Shown piece after piece: positions 1 through 6,668 of a stretch of 7,408 nucleotides of DNA. The position numbers and the translations under genes are program-made. Source of the stretch: Actinomycetota bacterium (GTDB lineage Bacteria > Actinomycetota > Actinomycetes > S36-B12 > UBA5976); the NCBI GenBank assembly GCA_009702945.1, contig WLGZ01000040.1:1-7408 (forward strand). The letters are read 5' to 3'. Under the pieces are notes generated by a model. That model was not told the origin of the DNA. It worked only from the letters and a program-made list of their open reading frames with translations, and did no database searches. How positions within the stretch are numbered: position 1 is the stretch's first letter; each line of letters begins with the position of its first letter.

Positions 1-734
1 ATTAATCTTGCAATGCTCTGGGTTGGCACATTTGATTTGGCAAGTGATCCCAATGCCGAAAGCACTTCATCTACCCGAGCTTCATCACCTTGTTGATTTT
101 CAAATACCGCTCGCAAAACTTGATTAGTTCTCGACATGAACTCCTCGGTGGTTTCGAATTGCGATTTAACCATCGCATAACCGGCAGCATCTCCCCCAGT
201 TAGAACAGCGCTGCCAGGCCGAACGTACTGCGCGGCTTCGCCGGATTCGCTCACTCGGTAAAGATTCTGCGAATCAATGGTGATTCCACCAACGCCATCA
301 ACTAACCCAGCCAAAGCTAGGCGCTGCAAAAGTATTGAACCATCAATTGGAATTCCCAGTGCTCCTGAGATTGCTTGGTCAACGCCATCGAAAGAGCCTT
401 GCAATCCAGCATCACTGATTGGAACAAAGCCCTGACCGGGCGGCACGATCAATGTGGCTGGATCGATGTTCACTATCGAGAATTTTGTGCCATCACTTGA
501 TTGTTTTAGGACCGTTACCGAAACAATCTTTTGCTGCGAATCAATTAAGGCAATCAATAAATTGTTGATGTCGGTTGCAGGATCTGAGGTTGGACTAACA
601 GATGGACTCGCCGTTATCTCGGCTGGTAGCGGCGCAGCTTGGCCATCACCTCGAAGTACAAATACTCCAGTTAGCAAGGCAACTGCCAGGGTTGAACTCA
701 TTAACCATTTCAAAAATGATGGAATTCGATTCAC
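1..734 (-). CDS. LCP-like (LytR/CpsA/Psr) single-pass membrane protein, partial
   Basis: The gene is open to the left edge, with 244 residues visible and the C-terminus missing. Its GTG start overlaps the nadD stop as GTGA, which is why I chose it; an ATG at 701 is a possible later start. Residues about 10-27 form one hydrophobic membrane segment after a short basic N-terminus. A Pro/Ser/Thr/Ala-rich linker follows (about 32-54), then an extracytoplasmic domain. Signs of the LCP fold are VDGVGGI at 145-151 (family form VDxLGGV), the preceding GIPID segment at 127-131, and LTGGDAAGYAMVKS at 178-191, aligning with the family's L-x-G-x-x-A-L-x-Y-a-R-v-R region. LCP enzymes transfer lipid-linked polymers to peptidoglycan. 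Here the arginines of that region are replaced (Met188, Lys190) and no PRD-like arginine motif is seen upstream, so activity is doubtful. An LCP-type gene after nadD is common in actinobacteria. Membership is a moderate-confidence call from motifs and context. Confidence 0.7.
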   Translation of the reverse strand, partial: MNRIPSFLKWLMSSTLAVALLTGVFVLRGDGQAAPLPAEITASPSVSPTSDPATDINNLLIALIDSQQKIVSVTVLKQSSDGTKFSIVNIDPATLIVPPGQGFVPISDAGLQGSFDGVDQAISGALGIPIDGSILLQRLALAGLVDGVGGITIDSQNLYRVSESGEAAQYVRPGSAVLTGGDAAGYAMVKSQFETTEEFMSRTNQVLRAVFENQQGDEARVDEVLSALGSLAKSNVPTQSIARL

Positions 735-1297
735 GCTTGATACAGACCTTGATCTGAAATGTATTGGCTGACGTTCTTTGGAACTAGGTATTTGGTGTCT
801 AACCCGTTTGTGAATCGGTCACGAAGCTCAGTTGCAGAAATTCGAACTTCTGGCATGTCTACAGAGACAAAATCAAAAGGCACCGAATCATTTTGCCCAA
901 CACGATTGACGGCGACAATTGTTACTTCACTTACGAATGCTTCCCATTCGTGCCAGCTTGGAATTCCACTAAGCGCATCGGAGCCTACGATCCACAAAAG
1001 TTCATCGCTTGGATTCAGCCGCTTCCATTCACGTACGGTATCCACGGCATACGTTGGACCGCTTCGAGAAATCTCTAGATCGCTAACTTGAAACCGAGGG
1101 TCATTTTCGGTCGCTAGTTTTACCATTTCCAACCGTTGTTGACCTGTGCTCAGATCACGATCTCGCTTTTGCCATGGATCGCCTGCCGGGATAAAAACTA
1201 CTGAATCAAGATTTAAGGCTTCATAAACTGAACTGGCAGCAATTAGATGTCCGATATGTATTGGGTCAAAAGTCCCGCCCAATATGCCAACCCTCAT
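731..1297 (-). CDS. nadD: nicotinate-nucleotide adenylyltransferase NadD
   Basis: A 188-residue cytoplasmic enzyme that joins nicotinate mononucleotide and ATP to give deamido-NAD in NAD synthesis. The nucleotidyltransferase signature is complete: GGTFDPIHIGH at 7-17 with the HxGH ATP-binding motif at 14-17, GPTYAVDT at 80-87, GSDAL at 105-109, and ISATELR at 153-159, the family's ISxTxIR phosphate-binding motif. Length is typical for NadD. The ATG at 1297 is chosen because MRVGILGGTFDP is the standard N-terminus; the reading frame extends upstream to 1369, but that would add an atypical 24-residue leader. No clear Shine-Dalgarno precedes this ATG, while a -10-like hexamer lies 7 nt upstream, suggesting a leaderless message. 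The stop TGA overlaps the GTG of the next gene by 4 nt, implying translational coupling. Confidence 0.97.
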   Translation of the reverse strand: MRVGILGGTFDPIHIGHLIAASSVYEALNLDSVVFIPAGDPWQKRDRDLSTGQQRLEMVKLATENDPRFQVSDLEISRSGPTYAVDTVREWKRLNPSDELLWIVGSDALSGIPSWHEWEAFVSEVTIVAVNRVGQNDSVPFDFVSVDMPEVRISATELRDRFTNGLDTKYLVPKNVSQYISDQGLYQA

Positions 1298-1304
1298 GAC
1301 TACA

Positions 1305-1332
1305 AGAATACTTGCAACTAGTGTGGAGTTAA
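1305..1332 (-). promoter_or_regulatory. putative leaderless promoter of nadD
   Basis: On the minus strand a TTAACT (1327-1332) and a TATTCT (1305-1310) are separated by 16 nt, each matching 4 of 6 bases of the -35 and -10 consensus. The -10 ends 7 nt before the nadD ATG, placing transcription start at or near the start codon itself. The lack of a Shine-Dalgarno for nadD supports this. It lies inside the 61-bp divergent region shared with the oxidase gene. Inference from sequence only. Confidence 0.45.
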
Positions 1333-1342
1333 TCTCCCAGCC

Positions 1343-1349
1343 AGAAGGG
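1343..1349 (+). promoter_or_regulatory. Shine-Dalgarno deciding the TTG start of the oxidase gene
   Basis: AGAAGGG lies 9 nt upstream of a TTG at 1359. The longer reading frame begins at an ATG at 1284, inside nadD, but that would add 25 residues before the FAD-binding segment. Starting at 1359 puts the dinucleotide-binding glycines at residues 10-15 and gives residue numbers that match the Bacillus sarcosine oxidase exactly at His45, Arg49 and Arg52. Confidence 0.7.
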
Positions 1350-1358
1350 TTAATTGCC

Positions 1359-2471
1359 TTGGAACACATTGATCATGTTGTGATTGGTGCTGGCGCAATG
1401 GGTAGCGCTACCGCTTGGCAGCTTGCCCAGCAAGGTAAAGATGTGGCTCTCATTGAGCAGTTTGGGATCGCTCACGATAAAGGTAGTTCGCATGGCGGGA
1501 CGCGGATTTTTCGGCTTTCATATCGCACTCCCCTTTACACAGATTTAGCGGCCAGAGCACTTCCAGACTGGCGAGAGTTGGAAGCAGATTCTGGCGAGCA
1601 CTTACTTGAACTAAATGGCCAACTTGATCATGGTTACAAAGAAGCAATCGATGAGATTGCCGCCAGCCTTGATCGACTTGGTCGCAGTTACGAGCGCATG
1701 GACGCGGCGGAAGCTCATAGTCGCTGGCCGGGAATGAATTTTGAAGACCACGTTCTTTATAGCCCTGATGGTGGTCGCTGTTTTGCAGACAAGACAGTAT
1801 CGACACTAATTCGGCGAACCCAAGAACTTGGCGGGCAGGTTCATTTGAATACCCGCGTGCTTTCGATAAAACTGGATGGCGATTATGCGATTGTTGAAAC
1901 TGAATCAAAAACTTGGCGAACTCCATCGTTGGTTGTTGCAGCCGGTGGTTGGGTTGAAAAACTCGTCGGTCACCTTGTTGATCTTCCAGACTTAATTGTT
2001 GACGCTGGCCAACCAGCACACTTTCAACCAATCGCTGGCCTTGAGTCAGAGTCATTGTGGCCAAGTTTCTTGCATCACGGCGCTAACGGTCGAGGTGGCT
2101 CACCACTTGAAGCCAGTGCGTACGGACTTTACACACCTGGTGAAGGATTCAAGGTGGGAACTTGGAGTGACCGCAAGGCAATTGATCCGGATAACCGTGA
2201 TTTCGAAATTAGCCAGAAGCATTTAACTGAAATGAAGGAATACGTAGCGCACTGGTTCCCTGGTCTAAATCTTGATACTGCAACTGCAACAACATGTTTG
2301 TTCACAAATACACCAGAAGAAGACTTCATTTTGGATCGACGTGGGCCAATTACAGTTTGCTCACCTTGCTCAGGTCATGGATTTAAGTTTGTTCCAACTA
2401 TCGGCAAGATAACTGCTGAATTAGCTCTAGGTGGAAAACAAACTACGCCGCAATGGCAACTACCTAGCTAG
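1359..2471 (+). CDS. FAD-dependent amine oxidase, monomeric sarcosine oxidase / N-methyltryptophan oxidase (SolA) family
   Basis: A 370-residue flavoenzyme predicted to oxidise a secondary amine such as an N-methyl amino acid, releasing H2O2. The Rossmann motif GAGAMG is at 10-15, with Glu33 ending the second strand. GSSHGGTRIFR at 42-52 is the family signature, with His45, Arg49 and Arg52 as in Bacillus MSOX. Lys265, the oxygen-activating lysine of MSOX, is kept. Cys313 in CLFTNTPEEDF matches the cysteine that holds FAD covalently (MSOX Cys315). SGHGFKF with Lys343 matches the carboxylate-binding lysine (MSOX Lys348). Length and residue register are normal for the family. The position of MSOX active-site His269 is Trp here, so the substrate may not be sarcosine. 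No signal peptide is seen, so it is likely cytoplasmic. It is the only plus-strand gene, diverging from nadD and ending in a 4-nt overlap with proA. The exact substrate cannot be told; proline-like or N-methylated amino acids are options. Confidence 0.88.
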   Translation: MEHIDHVVIGAGAMGSATAWQLAQQGKDVALIEQFGIAHDKGSSHGGTRIFRLSYRTPLYTDLAARALPDWRELEADSGEHLLELNGQLDHGYKEAIDEIAASLDRLGRSYERMDAAEAHSRWPGMNFEDHVLYSPDGGRCFADKTVSTLIRRTQELGGQVHLNTRVLSIKLDGDYAIVETESKTWRTPSLVVAAGGWVEKLVGHLVDLPDLIVDAGQPAHFQPIAGLESESLWPSFLHHGANGRGGSPLEASAYGLYTPGEGFKVGTWSDRKAIDPDNRDFEISQKHLTEMKEYVAHWFPGLNLDTATATTCLFTNTPEEDFILDRRGPITVCSPCSGHGFKFVPTIGKITAELALGGKQTTPQWQLPS

Positions 2472-3739
2472 TGACGAGTATGTCCGTCTCCGACAACAAC
2501 ATAAGTTGAAGTTGTCAGCTCTTGCAGTCCCATCGGACCTCGGGCATGAAGCTTCTGAGTCGAAATCCCAATCTCAGCACCAAAGCCAAACTCGCCCCCA
2601 TCAGTAAATCGGGTTGAGGCATTCACCATCACCACTGCTGAATCTAGTTCTGAAGTAAATCTAGAAATTGCAACCTCATCGGTAGCAACGATCGCTTCAG
2701 TATGACCCGTAGACCATTTCTGAATGTGACTTAGAGCATCATCTATGTCAGATACAACTCTGGCAGCAATATCAAGCGAGTAATACTCATCTGACCAATC
2801 TGAATCTGTAGCCTGCTTGAAAGCGGTACCGGCCTGCGCTGCGTATTCGGCTACTGAATCATCGCCGTGAATAGTGACCCCTTCAGCTTTGAACGCTTGC
2901 ATTAATTCTGGGATGAACTCATCAGCTATCTCGCTATGGATCAGAATCGTTTCAGCTGCATTGCAAACACTCACCCGCTGCACCTTTGAATTGATTGCGA
3001 TAGATATAGCCTTGGCAAAATCAGCTGACTTATCGATATAAACATGGCAGTTGCCAACACCGGTTTCAATCACTGGAACTATTGATTCGGTTACGACGCG
3101 TTCGATTAAGGCACTTCCCCCACGCGGAATCACAACGTCAATCAGTCCCCTGGCTTGCAATAACTCAGCAACGGACTCATGCGATTCGGCCGAAACTATT
3201 TGAATTGCGTCCGCTGGCACTTGAGACTTGGAAAGTGCTGCGCGCATAATCTCAACAAGTTTTGTGTTTGTGTTTACTGCTGATGCCGACCCACGAAGCA
3301 ATGCACAGTTTCCACTCTTTAGCGTCAGTCCTGCGGTATCTACTGTGACATTAGGTCGGGCTTCGTAGATGACTGCAACCACTCCGAATGGGACTCGGCG
3401 CTGTGTTATGTGTATTCCTGACGGAACATCAAATTCTCGGATAGTCTCGCCAACTGGATCAGGAAGTTTTGAAATGTCTTTGAGGCCGTCAGCCAATGAC
3501 TGGATTCGCACTTGATCTAAAGTGAGACGATCAATGATTGCTGCATCTATGTTTGCAGCCGTTGCTGATTGCACATCTAGCTTATTTGCGGCAATGATCG
3601 CGGTGGTGTTATCAAGAAGCGCTTGAGCCATCAAGTTAAGTGCGGCATCTTTTTGGGCGCGAGTGCAATTTGCCAATAATCTGGCTGCCACTCGTGCAGC
3701 CTTCGCTAGCCCTACGACTTCAGTCTTTGCAGCACTCAT
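2468..3739 (-). CDS. proA: glutamate-5-semialdehyde dehydrogenase (gamma-glutamyl phosphate reductase) ProA
   Basis: A 423-residue cytoplasmic enzyme of the aldehyde dehydrogenase superfamily. It reduces gamma-glutamyl phosphate with NADPH to glutamate-5-semialdehyde, which cyclises to pyrroline-5-carboxylate for proline synthesis. Visible family motifs are RRVPFGVVAVIYEARPN, with YEARPN at 125-130, LKSGNCALLRGS, VIPRGGSALI, ETGVGNCHVYID, and the catalytic cysteine segment QRVSVCNAAET with Cys259. Near the end FGFGAEIGISTQKLHARGPMG is the conserved closing block. Length is close to that of E. coli ProA (417). The ATG at 3739 overlaps the proB stop as TGATG; a GTG immediately upstream at 3742 (GTGA overlap) is an equally coupled alternative that adds one residue. 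A GGTGG upstream fits the ATG slightly better. Its stop codon overlaps the stop of the convergent oxidase gene. It acts with ProB, whose labile acyl phosphate is its substrate. Confidence 0.98.
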   Translation of the reverse strand: MSAAKTEVVGLAKAARVAARLLANCTRAQKDAALNLMAQALLDNTTAIIAANKLDVQSATAANIDAAIIDRLTLDQVRIQSLADGLKDISKLPDPVGETIREFDVPSGIHITQRRVPFGVVAVIYEARPNVTVDTAGLTLKSGNCALLRGSASAVNTNTKLVEIMRAALSKSQVPADAIQIVSAESHESVAELLQARGLIDVVIPRGGSALIERVVTESIVPVIETGVGNCHVYIDKSADFAKAISIAINSKVQRVSVCNAAETILIHSEIADEFIPELMQAFKAEGVTIHGDDSVAEYAAQAGTAFKQATDSDWSDEYYSLDIAARVVSDIDDALSHIQKWSTGHTEAIVATDEVAISRFTSELDSAVVMVNASTRFTDGGEFGFGAEIGISTQKLHARGPMGLQELTTSTYVVVGDGHTRH

Positions 3740-4857
3740 CACAAGACCACCATGTCATCCCTATGAATGATTTCACGATCAAATCCGGTACCAAATTCTT
3801 GCAGTAAGTCCGCAGTTCGCTTTCCGATCATTCCTGGTAGTTCATCTGAGTCGAATGACACAATGCCTCGGGCAAGAACCTTGCCAGTCGGATCGCAAAC
3901 ATCAACCGGATCACCTGCAGAAAACATGCCTTGAATGGAAACAACGCCGGCGGGTAGCAAGGAAAGTCGCTTGTCTACAACTGCAGTTACGGCACCCGCA
4001 TCAATAACAATGGATCCTTGCGATGTTGTCGCATAAGTCAACCAAAGCAAGCGCGTTGGAATCTTGGACTCGGCAGCCGTGAATAGAGTTCCGACTTCAG
4101 ATCCGGCAAGCACAGATTCTGCCAGATCTGCAGAGGTAACGATGGTAGGAATACCTGCGGCAGTTGCGATTCGGGCAGCTTCTACTTTCGTTGTCATTCC
4201 ACCCAGTCCAACACCGGCTGAGCCAGTACCACCTATTTGGACATCAGCAATGTCATTCATCGATGCAACATGTGAGATTAGTTTGCTGCCAGGTAACTCT
4301 GGCGGACCATCGAATAGTCCTGAAACATCAGACAACAGAATCAAAGCATCAGCCTGCACAACCTGAGCCACCAATGCAGCTAGTCGATCATTGTCACCAA
4401 ATCTAATTTCATCGGTTGCAACTGTGTCATTCTCATTAACGATTGGAAGGATCCCTAGTTCCAATAAGCGATTTAATCCCCGCTGGGCATTTCGATAGTT
4501 CGCTCTACGCAAAACATCTGCCGCAGTTAGAAGCACTTGTCCTACGGTGATCTCAAATTTGCTGAAGGCTGCGGCGTACTGTGAAACCAAAAGTGACTGT
4601 CCAACGCTGGCAGCAGCCTGTTGAGTTGCAACATCTGATGGTCGGGAATTTAATCCAAGCGGCGCCAGTCCAGCAGCAATTGCACCGCTTGAAACCAAAA
4701 CTATTTGAGTACCAGCTAGTCGCTTTTCCGCAATCACTCTTACTAGGGCATTTACGCGTTCAACATCGATGCCACCTGCTCTGGTGGTCAGTGATGACGA
4801 GCCAACTTTGACGACAATGCGCCTGGCTGTCGTTATCTCAGTTCGTTTGACCGTCAT
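3739..4857 (-). CDS. proB: glutamate 5-kinase ProB (kinase domain plus PUA domain)
   Basis: A 372-residue cytoplasmic kinase that phosphorylates L-glutamate with ATP to gamma-glutamyl phosphate, the first and usually feedback-controlled step of proline synthesis. The amino-acid kinase domain spans about 12-265: VVKVGSSSL at 15-23, VSSGAIAAG at 55-63, NENDTV at 141-146, then FGDNDRLAALVA and the glycine-rich GTGSAGVGLGGMTTK near residue 210. A C-terminal PUA domain follows (about 280-365), ending GKRTADLLQEFG. Length matches the two-domain E. coli type (367). The ATG at 4857 lies inside the end of obg (20-nt overlap), with GGAG at 4864-4867 spaced 6 nt; no later usual start codon exists before the kinase motif, so the overlap seems real. 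The stop TGA overlaps the proA start. Confidence 0.98.
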   Translation of the reverse strand: MTVKRTEITTARRIVVKVGSSSLTTRAGGIDVERVNALVRVIAEKRLAGTQIVLVSSGAIAAGLAPLGLNSRPSDVATQQAAASVGQSLLVSQYAAAFSKFEITVGQVLLTAADVLRRANYRNAQRGLNRLLELGILPIVNENDTVATDEIRFGDNDRLAALVAQVVQADALILLSDVSGLFDGPPELPGSKLISHVASMNDIADVQIGGTGSAGVGLGGMTTKVEAARIATAAGIPTIVTSADLAESVLAGSEVGTLFTAAESKIPTRLLWLTYATTSQGSIVIDAGAVTAVVDKRLSLLPAGVVSIQGMFSAGDPVDVCDPTGKVLARGIVSFDSDELPGMIGKRTADLLQEFGTGFDREIIHRDDMVVL

Positions 4858-6337
4858 CTAGGTCTCCATCAAAATCTTCGATGATAAGTGGATCAACAAC
4901 TTCTTCAGGCTCACCTGTTCCGTACTGTCGAATTCGGTGGATCGCAAGGCGTTCTTCTGCACTAAGTCGACGCTTGTCATACAAACGCTGATCGGTACCG
5001 CGTGGGCCTTGATGTAAGTCTCCTGCAGTTGGCGCCCAATCAAACACAACAGCGCTTGGGCCTTCACCGATTACAACTTCGTCTCCAGCTACTGCGCCAG
5101 CTTTAGCCAATTCAAGTTCGATGCCTGCTCTAGCCAAACGGTCTGCCAAGTACCCAACGGCTTCATCATTGGCAAAATCGGTTTGGTGAATCCAGCGCTC
5201 TGGTCGTTCGCCAACAACGCGGTAACGAATAGTTTCAGCTCCGGACTTTTCGGCGGTAACTGTGAAGCCAGAGTCATCCACTGATTTAGGTGTGACGATA
5301 ACGCGTGGTCGATTCTCAGCGGCAAAGATTGCTTCCGCGCGTGAGGCTTTAACAATGTCAGCCAGTGCGAATCCGAGTTCCCGAAGGCCTTCATGGCTAA
5401 CCGCTGATACTAAGAAAACTTGATAACCGCGTTCATGTAAATCAGGAAGCACAAACTCAGCTAGTTCGCGACCTTCAGGAATATCAATCTTGTTTAGAAC
5501 CACAACACGTGGTCGATCTTCCAAACCGCCGTATTGCTTTAGTTCATTTTCGATTACATCTAAATCTGTTAATGGATCGCGATTTGGTTCTAGAGTTGCG
5601 CAGTCCAGTACGTGCACAAGAGCGGCACAGCGCTCAATGTGACGAAGGAATTCCAGGCCAAGACCTTTACCTTCACTTGCGCCTGGAATCAGACCAGGAA
5701 CGTCTGCCATAGTGAAAATCATTTCGCCCGAGCGAACCACACCAAGGTTTGGTTCCAATGTGGTGAATGGGTAATCAGCAATTTTTGGTCGAGCTGCTGA
5801 CATCGCCGCAATTAAGGATGACTTTCCAGCGCTTGGGTATCCAACTAGGCCAACATCAGCCACGGTCTTAAGTTCAAGAACGACATCGCGAGTGACGCCC
5901 TTCTCACCAAGAAGTGCGAAGCCTGGAGCTTTGCGCTTTGTTGAGGCCAGCGCTGCGTTACCAAGCCCACCGCGGCCACCAGCAGCAATTACGTAACGTG
6001 TGCCAATGCCCAACATGTCAGTCAAGACTGTGCCGTCAGTAAGTGAAACTACAGTTCCTTCTGGAACTGCTAATTCAAGATGTTCGCCATATGCACCATT
6101 GCGGTGATCGCCTTGGCCTGGCGTGCCTTTACCGGCGCTGCGATGAGGACTGCGATGGAAATCAAGAAGAGTTGTAACAGATGGATCAACAACTAGAACT
6201 ACGTCACCGCCATTGCCACCGTTGCCTCCATCAGGTCCACCTAATGGCTTGAACTTCTCGCGGTGAACCGAAGCACAACCGTGTCCGCCATTACCGCCTT
6301 GAACATGGAGAGTCACTTGATCGATAAACGATGTCAT
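4838..6337 (-). CDS. obg: Obg/CgtA family GTPase
   Basis: A 499-residue GTPase that binds the 50S subunit late in ribosome assembly and is linked to growth control and ppGpp. Domain order is complete. The glycine-rich Obg fold is at about 1-158 (GGNGGHGC at 14-21, GGPDGGNGGNGGD at 33-45). The G domain has G1 GYPSAGKSS at 166-174, the switch segment DYPFTTLEPNLG at 188-199, G3 DVPG at 212-215, G4 NKID at 282-285 and G5 VSAVSHEGL at 310-318. A C-terminal OCT-type domain covers about 345-435, and an acidic tail ends in a run rich in Asp and Glu. The OCT domain and tail are usual for Gram-positive Obg, and length is near other actinobacterial members. The ATG at 6337 has AAAGGAG at 6343-6349, spaced 5 nt. 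Upstream lies a terminator; downstream obg overlaps proB by 20 nt, so obg-proB-proA should be one transcript. Confidence 0.98.
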   Translation of the reverse strand: MTSFIDQVTLHVQGGNGGHGCASVHREKFKPLGGPDGGNGGNGGDVVLVVDPSVTTLLDFHRSPHRSAGKGTPGQGDHRNGAYGEHLELAVPEGTVVSLTDGTVLTDMLGIGTRYVIAAGGRGGLGNAALASTKRKAPGFALLGEKGVTRDVVLELKTVADVGLVGYPSAGKSSLIAAMSAARPKIADYPFTTLEPNLGVVRSGEMIFTMADVPGLIPGASEGKGLGLEFLRHIERCAALVHVLDCATLEPNRDPLTDLDVIENELKQYGGLEDRPRVVVLNKIDIPEGRELAEFVLPDLHERGYQVFLVSAVSHEGLRELGFALADIVKASRAEAIFAAENRPRVIVTPKSVDDSGFTVTAEKSGAETIRYRVVGERPERWIHQTDFANDEAVGYLADRLARAGIELELAKAGAVAGDEVVIGEGPSAVVFDWAPTAGDLHQGPRGTDQRLYDKRRLSAEERLAIHRIRQYGTGEPEEVVDPLIIEDFDGDLDDGQTN

Positions 6338-6342
6338 TGAAT

Positions 6343-6349
6343 CTCCTTT
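6343..6349 (-). promoter_or_regulatory. Shine-Dalgarno of obg, directly after the terminator
   Basis: AAAGGAG spaced 5 nt from the obg ATG is the strongest ribosome-binding site in the window. It starts 2 nt beyond the T-rich tract of the terminator after rpmA, so no room remains for a promoter between the two. Confidence 0.8.
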
Positions 6350-6351
6350 CC

Positions 6352-6381
6352 AAAAGAAAAGCGGGCCCGAACCGGACCCGC
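6352..6381 (-). terminator. intrinsic terminator between rpmA and obg
   Basis: Read on the minus strand, GCGGGTCC and GGGCCCGC form an 8-bp GC-rich stem (one G-U pair) around a GGTTC loop, followed at once by TTTTCTTTT. The sixth pair is a G-U wobble only in the minus-strand RNA; the plus-strand RNA would have a C-A mismatch and no T-tract. It should end or attenuate rplU-rpmA transcription just before obg. Confidence 0.85.
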
Positions 6382-6392
6382 CAATCTACAAA

Positions 6393-6413
6393 AATTCCGC
6401 GGAATTATTCCGC
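6393..6413. repeat. two overlapping palindromes at the rpmA stop codon
   Basis: AATTCCGCGGAATT (6393-6406) is a perfect 14-bp palindrome. It overlaps a second inverted repeat, GCGGAAT-t-ATTCCGC (6399-6413), so the unit TTCCGC and its complement alternate three times. They span the last codons and stop of rpmA. On the minus strand the first palindrome runs into a short T-run, so it could act as a weak extra terminator or RNA-stabilising hairpin. No role is proven. Confidence 0.5.
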
Positions 6414-6659
6414 AGGGACAATGTTGATAACACGACGACCGCGACGGCTACCGAACTGAACAGCGCCAGCAGCTAGTGCGAAAAGTGTGTCATCTCCACC
6501 ACGGCCAACATTCTCACCTGGGTGAAAGTGTGTGCCACGCTGACGAACAATGATTTCTCCGGCGTTAACAACCTGACCACCGAAACGCTTTACGCCCAAA
6601 CGCTGTGCATTTGAATCGCGACCGTTTCTGGTACTGGAGGCACCCTTTTTATGAGCCAT
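6405..6659 (-). CDS. rpmA: 50S ribosomal protein bL27
   Basis: An 84-residue basic protein of the large ribosomal subunit whose N-terminus reaches towards the peptidyl transferase centre. The start MAHKKGASSTRNGRDSNAQR is the classic bL27 signature, followed by LGVKRFGGQ, IIVRQRGTHFHPG and NVGRGGDDTLFAL. Length is normal. The protein begins directly at MAHKK, without the cleaved N-terminal extension known from Firmicutes. It starts 9 nt after the rplU stop; a short AGG-type ribosome-binding site overlaps that stop, so it is co-transcribed with rplU. A strong terminator follows it. Confidence 0.99.
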   Translation of the reverse strand: MAHKKGASSTRNGRDSNAQRLGVKRFGGQVVNAGEIIVRQRGTHFHPGENVGRGGDDTLFALAAGAVQFGSRRGRRVINIVPAE

Positions 6660-6668
6660 GAGTTATAC

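Noticed and set aside
454..771. Plus-strand reading frame of 105 codons
   Set aside because: It lies antisense to the LCP-like gene and the nadD end, with no Shine-Dalgarno or family motif.
1284..1358. ATG at 1284 (or GTG at 1323) as the oxidase start
   Set aside because: It would add residues with no family similarity and overlap the nadD start; the TTG at 1359 has a good Shine-Dalgarno and gives MSOX-matching residue numbers.
1318..1358. Plus-strand promoter for the oxidase in the 61-bp divergent region
   Set aside because: A TTGCAA at 1312-1317 has no acceptable -10 at 16-18 nt; no convincing promoter could be assigned.
1298..1369. Extended nadD starting at 1369
   Set aside because: The extra 24 residues precede the standard MRVGILGGTFDP start and would cover the divergent promoter region.
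1450..2064. Minus-strand reading frame of 204 codons inside the oxidase gene
   Set aside because: Gln/Leu-rich composition and no recognisable motif; it is a shadow of the oxidase, whose catalytic motifs are clear.
2492..2516. GACAAC/GTTGTC hairpin at the 3' end of proA as a bidirectional terminator
   Set aside because: Stem is AT-rich and interrupted, no T-tract follows on either strand, and it lies in conserved proA coding sequence.
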